The notes under the pieces: generated by a model
Databases searched by the model: none
Seen by the model: the letters and a program-made list of their open reading frames with translations, nothing else
Told to the model about the DNA's origin: nothing
Position numbers and translations under genes: made by a program
Assembly (NCBI RefSeq): GCF_008710135.1
Contig: NZ_VYKK01000015.1
Span: 310,001-374,000, forward strand
DNA length: 64,000 bases
Reading direction: 5' to 3'
Source: Paenibacillus spiritus
GTDB taxonomy: Bacteria > Bacillota > Bacilli > Paenibacillales > Paenibacillaceae
Shown: piece by piece, positions 16,219 through 25,265 of the stretch
Layout: every line of letters starts with the position of its first letter
Numbering within the stretch: position 1 is the stretch's first letter

Positions 16219-18437
16219 GCGGCCCCGGCAGCAATCCGTTCTACCGGCTGGCCCCTTTTGTCAAAGAATTCATCTATAAGAACCGCTGGGAGACGCTCCG
16301 GGAAGCGCAGGTGGACGCCTGCCGGGTCATTCTGGACTCGCCGGACCATCTGCTGATTGCCTCGGGTACGGCTTCCGGCAAGACGGAGGCCGCCTTCTTC
16401 CCGGCCCTGACCGAGCTGGATGAGCAGCCCTCCTCCTCGGTGGGCATTCTCTATATCGCGCCGCTGAAAGCGCTCATTAACGACCAGTTCACCCGGCTGA
16501 ACGATCTGCTGCTGGAAGGCGGCATTCCGGTCTGGCATTGGCACGGGGATGTGCCGCAGGCCGAGAAGACGAAGCTCATGCAGAACCCGTCCGGGGTCCT
16601 TCAGATTACCCCCGAGTCGCTGGAAGGTCTGCTGATGAACCGGCCGAATGCCATTCCCGCGCTGTTCGGAGATCTGCGCTTCGTGGTCATCGACGAGGTG
16701 CACGCGTTCATGGGGGCGGACCGGGGCATTCAGGTGCTCAGCCAGCTCGCCCGCATCGCCTGGATGGCCGGCTGCAATCCGCGCCGGATCGGTCTGTCCG
16801 CGACGCTCAGCGACTACGACTCCGTGACGGCCTGGCTTGCGGCGGGGACGAACCGCCGGGTACAGGTGTCCGCTCCCCAGGGCGGGCGCAGGCTGCGGCT
16901 CAGCATTGAGCATTTCTCCTTCCCGGATGCGCGCGACGAGAAGCAGGCGGAGCAGCTGGAGCTGGCCCGCAAAGCCTATTATGACTTCATCTACGACCAT
17001 TCTCATCTCCAAAAAGCGCTCATCTTCACCAACTCCCGTTCCGATGCGGAGAATGCGATCCTGGAGATGCGCCGGATCGCCGCCCGCCGGCAGGAGCCGG
17101 ATGTGTTCCATGTCCATCACGGCAGCATCTCCTCGATGCTGCGCGAAGAAGCGGAAGCCGCGCTGCGCCAGGGCCCCGGTCCGGCCGTGGCGGCGGCGAC
17201 GCTGACGCTGGAGCTCGGCATCGACCTCGGCGAACTGGAGCGGGTTCTCCAGCTCGGAGCGCCGTACAGCTGCGCGAGCTTCGTTCAGCGGCTCGGCCGT
17301 TCGGGCCGAAGAGCCGGCTCCGCTTCGGAGATGCTGTTCGTCACGCCGGAGGAAGAGGACGAGGAAGCCCAGCTTCCCGCCCGGATGCCCTGGACGCTGC
17401 TTCGGGCCATCGCCGTCGTGGAGCTGTATGTCCGCGAACGCTGGGTGGAACCGCTGGAGACGCGCCGGTTCCCGGCGGGTCTTCTGTACCACCAGACGAT
17501 GAGCATTCTCAAGAGCATGGGCGAAGCAGGGCCGGAGGAACTGAAGCAGGCGGTGCTGGCCCTGCCCTCGTTCCGGGAAATATCGGAAGAGGACTATGAG
17601 GCTTTTGTGGAGTATCAGCTTGGGATGGGCCATATCGAGCAGATGGACGAGGGCGGTCTGATTCTTGGCCTTGCCGGAGAGAAGATTGTGAACAACTACC
17701 GGTTCCTGGCCGTCTTCAAGGACGACGAAGAACATGTGGTCTATAACGGAACCGAAGAGATCGGGTCCATCACCACCGTTCCGCCGCCGGGTTACTGCTT
17801 CTCGCTGGCCGGGAAGCTCTGGAAGGTGGAAGAGGTGGACAAGCGCCATAAGGCCGTCTATGTGAAATCTTCGCGGGGCAAGGTGGATACGCTCTGGCTC
17901 GGCGCAGGCGGCGACGTCCATACCCGGGTGATGGCGAAGATCCGCGATATTCTCGGCGCCGAGACGCTGTATCCGTACCTCGCACCGAGCGCGGCTGCCC
18001 GGCTCGAACGGGCGCGCAGACTGGCCAGAGAGAGCGGCCTGCTGCTCCGGTCCGTGCTTCCGGCGGGGGGAGACTCGGTGTTCATTCTTCCCTGGACCGG
18101 AAGCCGGCCGTTCCGCACGCTGGAGAGGTTGCTGAAGCATAAGCTGACCCGGCCGCTGGGCCTCCGGTCCGTGGTACCGATGGAGCCGTACTATCTGGTC
18201 GTCGCCGGGAAAGCCGATGCCGACTGGCTGGAGGCGGCCATTCGGGATGAATGCGCCGGTCTGGACGACCCGCACCTGCTGCTTGCGCCCGGCGAGGCTC
18301 CTTTTATCGGCAAATACGATGAATTCATTCCGCCCGACCTGCTGCGCAAGGCGTTCGCGTCGGACGGACTGGATGTCCAGGGACTGAAGAAATCCGTACA
18401 AGCCTGGGAGAAGGAAGGCGGGCCCTTCGCCCGCTGA
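16215..18437 (+). CDS. Lhr/BrxHI-like DEAD/DEAH-box helicase
   Basis: Superfamily 2 helicase of 740 residues. Motif I is GTASGKT (51-57); Ia region IAPLKALINDQ; motif II IDEVH (159-163); motif III LSATLS (194-199); motif V region TLTLELGIDLGELE; motif VI QRLGRSGRR (358-366). Residues beyond about 390 form an Lhr-type C-terminal region. GTG 16215 overlaps the ATPase stop as GTGA. No nuclease, methylase or PglZ gene is adjacent, so this is not a complete BREX locus. The trio is best read as a stand-alone DNA-processing, repair or anti-phage complex; that role is inference. Confidence 0.88.
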   Translation: MSGPGSNPFYRLAPFVKEFIYKNRWETLREAQVDACRVILDSPDHLLIASGTASGKTEAAFFPALTELDEQPSSSVGILYIAPLKALINDQFTRLNDLLLEGGIPVWHWHGDVPQAEKTKLMQNPSGVLQITPESLEGLLMNRPNAIPALFGDLRFVVIDEVHAFMGADRGIQVLSQLARIAWMAGCNPRRIGLSATLSDYDSVTAWLAAGTNRRVQVSAPQGGRRLRLSIEHFSFPDARDEKQAEQLELARKAYYDFIYDHSHLQKALIFTNSRSDAENAILEMRRIAARRQEPDVFHVHHGSISSMLREEAEAALRQGPGPAVAAATLTLELGIDLGELERVLQLGAPYSCASFVQRLGRSGRRAGSASEMLFVTPEEEDEEAQLPARMPWTLLRAIAVVELYVRERWVEPLETRRFPAGLLYHQTMSILKSMGEAGPEELKQAVLALPSFREISEEDYEAFVEYQLGMGHIEQMDEGGLILGLAGEKIVNNYRFLAVFKDDEEHVVYNGTEEIGSITTVPPPGYCFSLAGKLWKVEEVDKRHKAVYVKSSRGKVDTLWLGAGGDVHTRVMAKIRDILGAETLYPYLAPSAAARLERARRLARESGLLLRSVLPAGGDSVFILPWTGSRPFRTLERLLKHKLTRPLGLRSVVPMEPYYLVVAGKADADWLEAAIRDECAGLDDPHLLLAPGEAPFIGKYDEFIPPDLLRKAFASDGLDVQGLKKSVQAWEKEGGPFAR

Positions 18438-18515
18438 CCGTCAAGCGCGTCTGTTGAGCGGCTTGGCTTGTTGCAGCGGTTTGGCCTGTTGTATCGGCCC
18501 GTACTTCTCCAACTT

Positions 18516-18556
18516 CACGAAACACCGCCTCCGCGGCGCGGAGGCGGTGTTTCGTG
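18516..18556. terminator. long hairpin ending the TerB-ATPase-helicase operon
   Basis: A perfect 19-bp stem (18516-18534 with 18538-18556) and GGC loop between the helicase stop and the convergent permease stop. Its AAA and TTT sit inside the stem rather than as a separate U-run. It probably ends transcription from both sides. Confidence 0.75.
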
Positions 18557-18583
18557 CGGGGGCGGTTCTCTCGCTTGAACCGA

Positions 18584-19654
18584 CTACAGAAAGACGGCGC
18601 CTGCGGCGCCGGCCAGCACGCCGGCAGCCACGACCGCACCTACCAGCAGCCAGACCACCCGGCGCGGGAACGAGCGGTACACCATCAAGAGCGAAGGCAG
18701 GCTGACGGCAGGCAGCGTGACCAAGAGCGCGCCGGCCACGCCGGTGCCGAAGCCCAGCGAGAGGAACGTGCCGATAATCGGAATCTCGGCGGCCGTCGGG
18801 ATAACGAATAAAGTACCGGCGACGGCGAACAGCACAACCATCAGGACGCCGGAGAGCGCACCGGCATCAAGCGAAGGGAACAGCCAGGCCCGAACGGCGC
18901 CGAGCAGCAGCACCGCGACAAGGTAAGCCGGAACGATGGCAACCAGCATCCGGCCCATGCTGGCAAGCCAGCGCAGCAGTAGCGGGCGGTTGTCTTCGTC
19001 CGCGTCAAATGCTGAATCGGCGGCCGGTTCGGGAACGGTCTGATCTCCGGCGAACCGGTTGGCGAAATAACTGACTCCAAGGGTAAGCGCCAGGCCGAAC
19101 ACGATCCGCATGACGGTGAACTTCCAGTTCAGGACAAAGGCCATGAAGATCAGCGTTGCCGGATTCAGCAGCGGGTTGCCGATCCAGAAGGCCAGGGCAG
19201 CGCCGACCGATACGTTCTTCTTGCGCAGGCCCACGGCAATCGGAGCGGCGCAGCAGGAGCACATCATGCCGGGCACGGCTGCGAGCGCTCCGACAGCTGT
19301 GCTCTTGAACCCGGCTTGGCCGAGCGTGCGGAGCAGCCAGCGGGTCGGAACCAGCACCTGAACGAGCGAGCCCAGAAGAATGCCGAGGACGGCAGCCTTC
19401 CAGACGGCCTTGAAGTAGGCGGACGCATAATCAAGAGCAGCCTGCAGCGAGGGCTCGGGCGTCTTGCCGGTCTCGCCGGTCAGAATGGAGGAGCCCAGCG
19501 TATGTTCCGCCGCGGCCTTCAGCGCCTTGCCGTAGTAAGGCCACCATTTGACATAGGACAGACCGGCAATGGCGACGATAAGAAACACGGCGGCAAGAAG
19601 GATGGTGCGGGCGCGGCCAGCGCCGGGCTCTGCCGTATGGGAAGAAGGTGACAT
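18584..19654 (-). CDS. ArsP/DUF318-family permease
   Basis: 356 residues, about eight to ten membrane helices. Hallmarks are a Cys motif and Asn-Pro motif in the first repeat (VPGMMCSCCAAPIAVGLRKKNVSVGAALAFWIGNPLLNPATL). The second repeat has FVIPTAAEIPIIGTFLSLGFGTGVAGALLVTLPAVSLPSLLM. The family includes exporters of methylarsenite and other permeases of unknown substrate. It lies divergently 150 bp from selD, which makes a selenium or other chalcogen/metalloid substrate worth testing, but nothing in the sequence proves it. Confidence 0.82.
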   Translation of the reverse strand: MSPSSHTAEPGAGRARTILLAAVFLIVAIAGLSYVKWWPYYGKALKAAAEHTLGSSILTGETGKTPEPSLQAALDYASAYFKAVWKAAVLGILLGSLVQVLVPTRWLLRTLGQAGFKSTAVGALAAVPGMMCSCCAAPIAVGLRKKNVSVGAALAFWIGNPLLNPATLIFMAFVLNWKFTVMRIVFGLALTLGVSYFANRFAGDQTVPEPAADSAFDADEDNRPLLLRWLASMGRMLVAIVPAYLVAVLLLGAVRAWLFPSLDAGALSGVLMVVLFAVAGTLFVIPTAAEIPIIGTFLSLGFGTGVAGALLVTLPAVSLPSLLMVYRSFPRRVVWLLVGAVVAAGVLAGAAGAVFL

Positions 19655-19805
19655 AAGCTGACTGAACCTCCACGGTGTTTAATTTGAAAATGCTATCTAT
19701 TATAGCATGTTTTTGCCCGAGACACACTGATTTTGTCCCGTGGACGCAAAGGGCGTATGATAGAATGGACAACCATATGTATTCTCAATAAGGAGTTGAA
19801 GTCTC

Positions 19806-20855
19806 ATGTCCGCTTCCGAATCCGTTAAACTGACCTCTCTGTCTTCCAAAGGGGGCTGCGGCTGCAAGATCGGCCCCGCCGATCTCATGCAGGTGATCCG
19901 CAGCCTTCCGCCGGCTGTGCCCAATCCCGACCTTCTGGTCGGACTTGATACGAGCGACGATGCCGGCGTATACCGTCTGTCGGACGAGCTTGCGCTGGTC
20001 CAGACCGTTGATTTCTTCACTCCGATTGTGGATGACCCCTATGCGTTCGGACAGATTGCCGCAGCCAACGCGCTCAGCGACATCTATGCGATGGGCGGCA
20101 AGCCGCTGACCGTGCTTAACATTGTGGCCTTTCCCATCTCCACGCTCGATAAAAGCATCCTGGCCGACATTCTGCGCGGCGCCGCCGACAAGGTCGCCGA
20201 AGCCGGCGCCACGCTGGTCGGCGGGCATTCCATTGACGACAAGGAGCCGAAGTTCGGCCTCGCCGTCACGGGAACGGTCCACCCGGACCGGGTGCGCACC
20301 AATGCGGGCGCCCGTCCCGGAGATCAGCTTATTCTGACCAAGCCGATCGGCGTCGGCATTCTGACGACCTCCTTGAAGAGGGGGCTGCTGTCGGAAGAGG
20401 AAATCCGGCGGGTGACCGCCGTAATGTCTCTGCTGAACAAGACCGCAGCGGAAGCCATGGGTTCCTACGACGTGCACGCCTGCACCGACGTCACGGGCTT
20501 CGGGCTGCTGGGACATGCCTCCGAGATGGCCAAAGGCAGCGAAGCCGGTATCATCATCCGCAGCGAAGCCGTAAGAATTCTTCCGCGCGTCCGCGAACTG
20601 GCGGAGGCCGGAGCCGTTCCCGGCGGGACGCGGAACAATCTGGCCCATGTGGAGGGATCGGTGATTTTCCCGGAGGAGATGGAGTTGCTCGACCGCTATA
20701 TTCTGTGCGATGCGGTAACCTCGGGCGGTCTGCTGATCGCGGTGCCGGAAGCGGAAGCGGAAGCCCTGCTGGGCGATCTGTTACAGCTTGGCCTTGAAGC
20801 GGCGCACATCGGGGAAGTGACCGGAGACCATCCGGGTATGATCCGGATTATCTGA
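19806..20855 (+). CDS. selD: selenide, water dikinase (selenophosphate synthase)
   Basis: Makes selenophosphate from selenide and ATP. 349 residues, normal length. The N-terminal catalytic region is SSKGGCGCKIGP, with Cys (TGC) where many relatives have selenocysteine. AIR-synthase-like ATP-binding parts follow: VGLDTSDDAGVYRL, LVQTVDFFTPIVDDPYAFGQIAAANALSDIYAMGG, and DVTGFGLLGHASEM. ATG 19806 follows AAGGAG. mnmH lies 37 bp downstream in the same direction, so the selenophosphate is probably used for 2-selenouridine in tRNA. No selA/selB/selC is in the window. Confidence 0.95.
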   Translation: MSASESVKLTSLSSKGGCGCKIGPADLMQVIRSLPPAVPNPDLLVGLDTSDDAGVYRLSDELALVQTVDFFTPIVDDPYAFGQIAAANALSDIYAMGGKPLTVLNIVAFPISTLDKSILADILRGAADKVAEAGATLVGGHSIDDKEPKFGLAVTGTVHPDRVRTNAGARPGDQLILTKPIGVGILTTSLKRGLLSEEEIRRVTAVMSLLNKTAAEAMGSYDVHACTDVTGFGLLGHASEMAKGSEAGIIIRSEAVRILPRVRELAEAGAVPGGTRNNLAHVEGSVIFPEEMELLDRYILCDAVTSGGLLIAVPEAEAEALLGDLLQLGLEAAHIGEVTGDHPGMIRII

Positions 20856-20892
20856 AGTTCCGTACACCAAGGAGAGCGAAGGAGAGAGGACG

Positions 20893-21945
20893 TTGTTTCA
20901 AGATATATCGCTAACGAAGCTTCAGGAATTGGCGGACCGCAAGGAATTGACCGTCATCGATGTCCGCTCGCCGGGAGAATATGAGAACTCCACCTACCCG
21001 GGCAGTGTGAACATCCCTCTGTTCGACAACGAGGAGAGAGCCGAGGTCGGCACGCTGTACAAACAGGCAAGCGTCCAAGCGGCCAAGCAGCGGGGGCTGG
21101 AGATTGTCTCCGCCAAGCTGCCCGCTTTTATCCGTAAGTTCGAAGAAATTCCGGGAGCGAAGGCGGTGTTCTGCTGGAGGGGCGGGATGCGGAGCCGGAC
21201 GACGGCGACCCTCCTGTCTCTGATGGATATTCATGTCTACCGGCTGGAGGGCGGCTACAAAGCTTACCGCAAATGGGTCGTGGATTCGCTCGAAGCCTTC
21301 GACTTCACCCCTGATTCCTGGGTGATTGAGGGTTACACCGGTACGGGTAAAACAGAACTGCTGCGCCGCCTGGCTGCCCGCGGCCTGCCTGCGCTTGATC
21401 TGGAGGGAATGGCCGGACACCGGGGGTCCATCTTCGGCCAGGTGGGACTTCGCCCCCACAACCAGAAGACCTTCGACAGCCTGCTGCTTGCGAAGCTGCT
21501 GGAATACCGGGATGCTCCTTTCGTGTTGTTCGAAGCGGAGAGCATGCGGATCGGGCGTGTGGTGATGCCTTCATTCATGGGTGAACAGAAGGAGAAGGGA
21601 ACCCGAATCCGGATTGAACTGCCGCTTGAAGAGCGGGTCCGGCAGATTATGGCGGACTATCGTCCGCAAGAACACGGACCGGCCATCCTTGATGCCTTCA
21701 GAATCATCAAGTCGCGGATTCATATTCCGGTCGCCGCCGAAATCGAGCGCCATCTGCTTGCCGGCCGCTATGCGGATGCCGTTCCGCTTCTTCTGGAATA
21801 TTACTATGATCCGCTCTACGATCACACCGCCGCTTCGGAGGAAGATACGAACACCCGGGTGCTCCGGGTGTCCGGTGTAGATGAAGCGGAACGGGAGGTC
21901 GTCCGGCTCCTGCAGGACCGTTACCGCCTCCCGGATACTCTATAG
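20893..21945 (+). CDS. mnmH: tRNA 2-selenouridine synthase
   Basis: Replaces sulfur by selenium in 2-thiouridine at the wobble position of tRNAs for Lys, Glu and Gln, using selenophosphate. 350 residues from TTG 20893 (GGAGAGAGG before it). The N-terminal rhodanese domain has the catalytic Cys in FCWRGGMRSRT. The C-terminal P-loop domain has VIEGYTGTGKTELLRRLAARG. Both domains are needed in the E. coli homologue YbbB/SelU. It follows selD directly, the expected partner arrangement. Confidence 0.93.
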   Translation: MFQDISLTKLQELADRKELTVIDVRSPGEYENSTYPGSVNIPLFDNEERAEVGTLYKQASVQAAKQRGLEIVSAKLPAFIRKFEEIPGAKAVFCWRGGMRSRTTATLLSLMDIHVYRLEGGYKAYRKWVVDSLEAFDFTPDSWVIEGYTGTGKTELLRRLAARGLPALDLEGMAGHRGSIFGQVGLRPHNQKTFDSLLLAKLLEYRDAPFVLFEAESMRIGRVVMPSFMGEQKEKGTRIRIELPLEERVRQIMADYRPQEHGPAILDAFRIIKSRIHIPVAAEIERHLLAGRYADAVPLLLEYYYDPLYDHTAASEEDTNTRVLRVSGVDEAEREVVRLLQDRYRLPDTL

Positions 21946-21960
21946 AAAGCAGGAAGGACT

Positions 21961-22842
21961 GTGAAGCTGCTCACCTTGAACACCCATTCCTGGATGGAAG
22001 ACAATCAGGAAGCGAAGATTCGCGAGCTTGCCCGTTTCATTCGGGAAGAACATTTTGACGTCATTGCCCTTCAGGAAGTCAATCAGAGCAAGGGAGAAAT
22101 GGCGGCCACGGATCTCGAACTGGAGCGTTTTGTACCCGCCGAGCCGGATATCCGGATTGCCCGCGATAACTTTGCGCTCGTGCTGCTCCGGGAGATCGGC
22201 CTGCCGTACTGGTGGACCTGGGTTCCGGTGCATACCGGCTTTGTCCGTTATGATGAAGGCATCGCGCTGCTCAGCCGGACTCCGATCGGGGAAGCCTTCA
22301 GCGAGTATGTGTCGGAAATGAGAGACTACGAGAATTATCGTACCCGCAAAATCGCCGGTATCCGCACCTCGTCGGCAGCGAAAGAGAGCTGGTTTGTCAG
22401 CGGCCACTTCGGCTGGTGGGAAGACGGGAAGGAGCTCTTCAGCCGGCAGTGGGACAACGCCCAGGCGTGTCTGGATGCGCTGGCTCCCGCCGCCGTCTAC
22501 GTGATGGGCGATTTCAACAATGCGGCCGAGGTGCGGGGAGAAGGCTATGATTATGTCCGTTCCCGGGGATGGACCGATCTGTACGAAGCGGCGGAGGAGA
22601 AGGACGACGGAGCGACCGTGGTCAAAGCGATCAAGGGCTGGGAAGGCAACCGCTCCCCGCTGCGCATTGATCTGATCTGGAGCAGCCGGACCGCGGCGGT
22701 TCGCTCGTGCTTGGTTGCGCTGAATGGCGTCCGGGGCGGCGTGGTGTCGGATCATTTTGGGGTTATGGCCGACATTTACCAATCTGCAAGCGGATTAAAT
22801 TCTCCGGCTCAATGCCATACTGATAGCATTAACCGGAGGTGA
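21961..22842 (+). CDS. endonuclease/exonuclease/phosphatase-family hydrolase
   Basis: 293 residues from GTG 21961 (AGGAAGG upstream), beginning VKLLTLNTHSWME. EEP-fold catalytic motifs occur in order: LNTHSW, VIALQEVNQS (metal-binding Glu), FVSGHFGWWEDG (catalytic His region), YVMGDFNNAAEVRGEGYD (Asp/Asn pair) and VVSDHFGVMADI (C-terminal Asp-His). No signal peptide, so it is probably cytoplasmic. Family members cut DNA, phosphoinositides or sphingomyelin; the substrate is not clear here. It starts 15 bp after mnmH and may share its transcript. Confidence 0.82.
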   Translation: MKLLTLNTHSWMEDNQEAKIRELARFIREEHFDVIALQEVNQSKGEMAATDLELERFVPAEPDIRIARDNFALVLLREIGLPYWWTWVPVHTGFVRYDEGIALLSRTPIGEAFSEYVSEMRDYENYRTRKIAGIRTSSAAKESWFVSGHFGWWEDGKELFSRQWDNAQACLDALAPAAVYVMGDFNNAAEVRGEGYDYVRSRGWTDLYEAAEEKDDGATVVKAIKGWEGNRSPLRIDLIWSSRTAAVRSCLVALNGVRGGVVSDHFGVMADIYQSASGLNSPAQCHTDSINRR

Positions 22843-22849
22843 GAATCAC

Positions 22850-23704
22850 TTGTATTTCTACCGAGAAGATTTGATTAATGTCATTGTTCCCGATAAACCC
22901 GATCCGGCTGCGGCGAAGGTTCTTCAGGAGACGCTGGGCGGACGGTTCGGCGAGATGCGCACGATGATGCAGTTCTTCTTCCAGAGCAGCAACTTCCGGG
23001 GAACGGCCAAGCCGTACCAGGATTTGATCCGCGGCGTCTTTCTGGAAGAGATCAGCCATGTGGAGCTGGTGCAGCATACGATCAACCAGCTTTTGACCGG
23101 CTCGGGCGATCCGATGCCCGGGAATTCCGGCGTCGACGGCGCGCCGCTGAACGAGGCGATCAAGCATGCGAATCCTCATCATTTTATTATGGGGGCCCAG
23201 AGTTCGCTGCCTGTCGATGCCGCAGGCAATCCTTGGAACGGCAACTATGTCTATTCCCACGGCAATCTGATCAGCGATCTGCTGGACAATCTGGTGCTGG
23301 AATCGACGGGTGTTCTCCAGAAATCCCGAATCTACGAAATGAGTACCAACAAGACCTTCCGAGAGACGCTGGCCTTCCTTATTGTCCGTGACAATGCGCA
23401 CCAGAACGCATTCGCCAAAGCGCTGGAGACCCTGGGCGTGCAGTGGGGCAAGCTGTTCCCCGTCCCGAACTACGACATCAACAAGTACCCGGAATGCCGG
23501 AAATATGTAGAACTTGGCTACCACAACGCTCAGTTCAATTTCCGCCTGGACGCTACGCAGATTGCGGAGATCTTCAGCGGCCAGACGCCGAGCCGCAACG
23601 GAGGAACGCTTGAAGTCGTGGACCCGCCGGCCGGATTCCCGGTACCGGTCATGCCGGAGCTCCCGAACGAGCACAGTCCGGGTCTGAACGATCTCAACGC
23701 CTGA
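22850..23704 (+). CDS. manganese (dinuclear) catalase family protein
   Basis: Ferritin-like four-helix enzyme that dismutates hydrogen peroxide at a di-manganese site. 284 residues, starting at TTG 22850 after a very strong GGAGGTGAG. Metal ligands are recognisable in EMRTMMQFFFQSSNFRG (Glu), FLEEISHVELVQHTI (E-x2-H) and the later LVLESTGVLQKSRIYEM plus RDNAHQNAFAKALETLG. Homologues include spore-coat CotJC and YdbD-type catalases. Its own terminator follows. Confidence 0.9.
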   Translation: MYFYREDLINVIVPDKPDPAAAKVLQETLGGRFGEMRTMMQFFFQSSNFRGTAKPYQDLIRGVFLEEISHVELVQHTINQLLTGSGDPMPGNSGVDGAPLNEAIKHANPHHFIMGAQSSLPVDAAGNPWNGNYVYSHGNLISDLLDNLVLESTGVLQKSRIYEMSTNKTFRETLAFLIVRDNAHQNAFAKALETLGVQWGKLFPVPNYDINKYPECRKYVELGYHNAQFNFRLDATQIAEIFSGQTPSRNGGTLEVVDPPAGFPVPVMPELPNEHSPGLNDLNA

Positions 23705-23736
23705 TCCCCGCTCTGAGCGGGAACGGATTCTTCCTG

Positions 23737-23786
23737 AAGGAACACCTTCCTGGGCGTCTGCGCCCTGGAGGGTGTTCCTTTATTTT
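23737..23786 (+). terminator. intrinsic terminator after Mn catalase
   Basis: A 14-bp stem AAGGAACACCTTCC with GGAGGGTGTTCCTT (one G-T pair). The loop itself holds a small GGGCG...CGCCC stem. It is followed by TATTTT. Confidence 0.85.
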
Positions 23787-23813
23787 GGAATCTGCTGATG
23801 AAGGAGACCTGTC

Positions 23814-25265
23814 ATGAAGATTCGCTGGAGCCGGGGATTCCGGCTTATTCTAATGCTCCTGCTGGCCGCTGCCCTTGTGAGTGTGTCCGCTTCCGATGCC
23901 GTCCGTCCTCTGGCAGCAGGGACGGTGCGTTCTTTATCGGGCGGCCGTCTTCAGCCGCTCATTCTTCCCTCGGATCTGACAGAGGCTTACCGCAGATTGG
24001 GGCAAGCCATGTTCGTTCCAGACGAACCCGGCCGCAGGGTAGGCGGTTCCAAGAAGCCGAGATTGTGGGGCCGGGGGGCCGGAAGCCATGTGATTCTCAT
24101 TCAGCTTGAATCCTTTCAGAACTTCCTGATGCGGGTGAAGGTCGAGGGGCAGGAAGTCACACCGAACCTGAACCGGCTTGCCGGTGAAAGTCTGTATTAC
24201 CCCAACGTCTTCCAGCAGATTGGACGGGGAAATACCTCGGATGCCGAATTTGTTGCCAACACTTCCCTGTATCCGGTCGGGAACGAGCCCATGTTCGAGC
24301 AATATGCCGACCGCAGCATCCCGAGTCTGGCCCGGCTGCTGGGAGCCCAAGGGTATCGGACCTGGACCTTTCATGTCAATAAGGCCAGCTTCTGGAACCG
24401 GTCGCGCATGTATCCGGCGCTGGGCTTCGATGCTTATTTTGACAAGCCCTTTTTCCGTCCCGAGCGATTCAGCCGGTTCGGCGCTTCAGACGAAGAACTG
24501 TTCCGCGCGGGACTGAAGAAGCTGAAGCAGGCCGACCGCGCCGGACAGAAGATCTTCGCCCAGTTCGTTACGGTATCGAGCCACTCGCCTTTCTCCATCC
24601 CAGAGGAGAGTGTCCGGCTCCACATGGAGAGCAAGCAGGCCAAAACGCTCCTTGGCCGATACGCCGCTTCGGTTCACTATACCGATGATGCGCTCGGGAA
24701 GTTTATTGAAGGGCTGAGATCATCGGGGCTGTGGGAGAAGAGCCTGGTGGTGGTCTACGGGGACCATTTTGGCCTCAACCGGAAGAAATATAACCCGGAG
24801 ACGATCCGCAAAGTGCTGGACTCCCGGTATTTGGCGGCCCTGGATACCTACAACGTGCCGCTCCTGATCCATTGGCCGGGCCAACGGGAGGGTGAGGAGA
24901 TCCGGCAGGCCGGCGGCCAGATTGATATTTTGCCGACCCTTGCGAATCTACTCGGAATCCGGCTGGAGACAGAGCCGTTCCTGGTATTCGGCCATGATCT
25001 GCTCAATGTTCGACGCAATCTGATCGGCATCCGGTACTACCTTCGGACAGGCTCGTTCGTCAATAATGAAGTCCTCTTCGCCGCAGGCCCGCACGGATTC
25101 CGGGACGGAACCGCCATCTCGCTGGATACCCGCAAGCCGGTCGCGCTTCGTTCGGAATGGAGGCGCCAGTGCGAATGGATCATGGAATGGGAGAAGCTGT
25201 CGGACCGCTACGTGAACCTTCTGCCCCGGATACCGGATTCCCCAAAGCGGGATACCGGCGGCTGA
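23814..25265 (+). CDS. LTA-synthase/sulfatase-family protein without the membrane domain
   Basis: 483 residues. Instead of the usual five-helix membrane domain there is only one N-terminal hydrophobic segment (residues about 9-27, FRLILMLLLAAALVSVSASDA), which may be a signal peptide or anchor. The extracellular catalytic domain is complete: VILIQLESFQNFL (metal Glu), GRGNTSDAEFVANTSLYPV (catalytic Thr), TFHVNKASFWNR, FVTVSSHSPFS and VVVYGDHFGLN. Such proteins move glycerol-phosphate or phosphoethanolamine groups onto cell-surface acceptors. A full-length paralogue lies at 59487-61370. Confidence 0.88.
   Translation: MKIRWSRGFRLILMLLLAAALVSVSASDAVRPLAAGTVRSLSGGRLQPLILPSDLTEAYRRLGQAMFVPDEPGRRVGGSKKPRLWGRGAGSHVILIQLESFQNFLMRVKVEGQEVTPNLNRLAGESLYYPNVFQQIGRGNTSDAEFVANTSLYPVGNEPMFEQYADRSIPSLARLLGAQGYRTWTFHVNKASFWNRSRMYPALGFDAYFDKPFFRPERFSRFGASDEELFRAGLKKLKQADRAGQKIFAQFVTVSSHSPFSIPEESVRLHMESKQAKTLLGRYAASVHYTDDALGKFIEGLRSSGLWEKSLVVVYGDHFGLNRKKYNPETIRKVLDSRYLAALDTYNVPLLIHWPGQREGEEIRQAGGQIDILPTLANLLGIRLETEPFLVFGHDLLNVRRNLIGIRYYLRTGSFVNNEVLFAAGPHGFRDGTAISLDTRKPVALRSEWRRQCEWIMEWEKLSDRYVNLLPRIPDSPKRDTGG

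Noticed and set aside
13057-18437. Tellurite-resistance operon
   Set aside because: Only TerB_N and TerB_C domains are present; TerC, TerD/E/Z and the associated biosynthetic genes are absent.
14881-18437. Complete BREX/Pgl locus
   Set aside because: Only BrxD- and BrxHI-like proteins are found; there is no PglX methylase, PglZ, BrxC/PglY or kinase nearby.
18454-18500. Tandem repeat GCGGCTTGGCTTGTTGCA / GCGGTTTGGCCTGTTGTAT
   Set aside because: Only two imperfect copies, within 40 bp after a stop codon; no further support.
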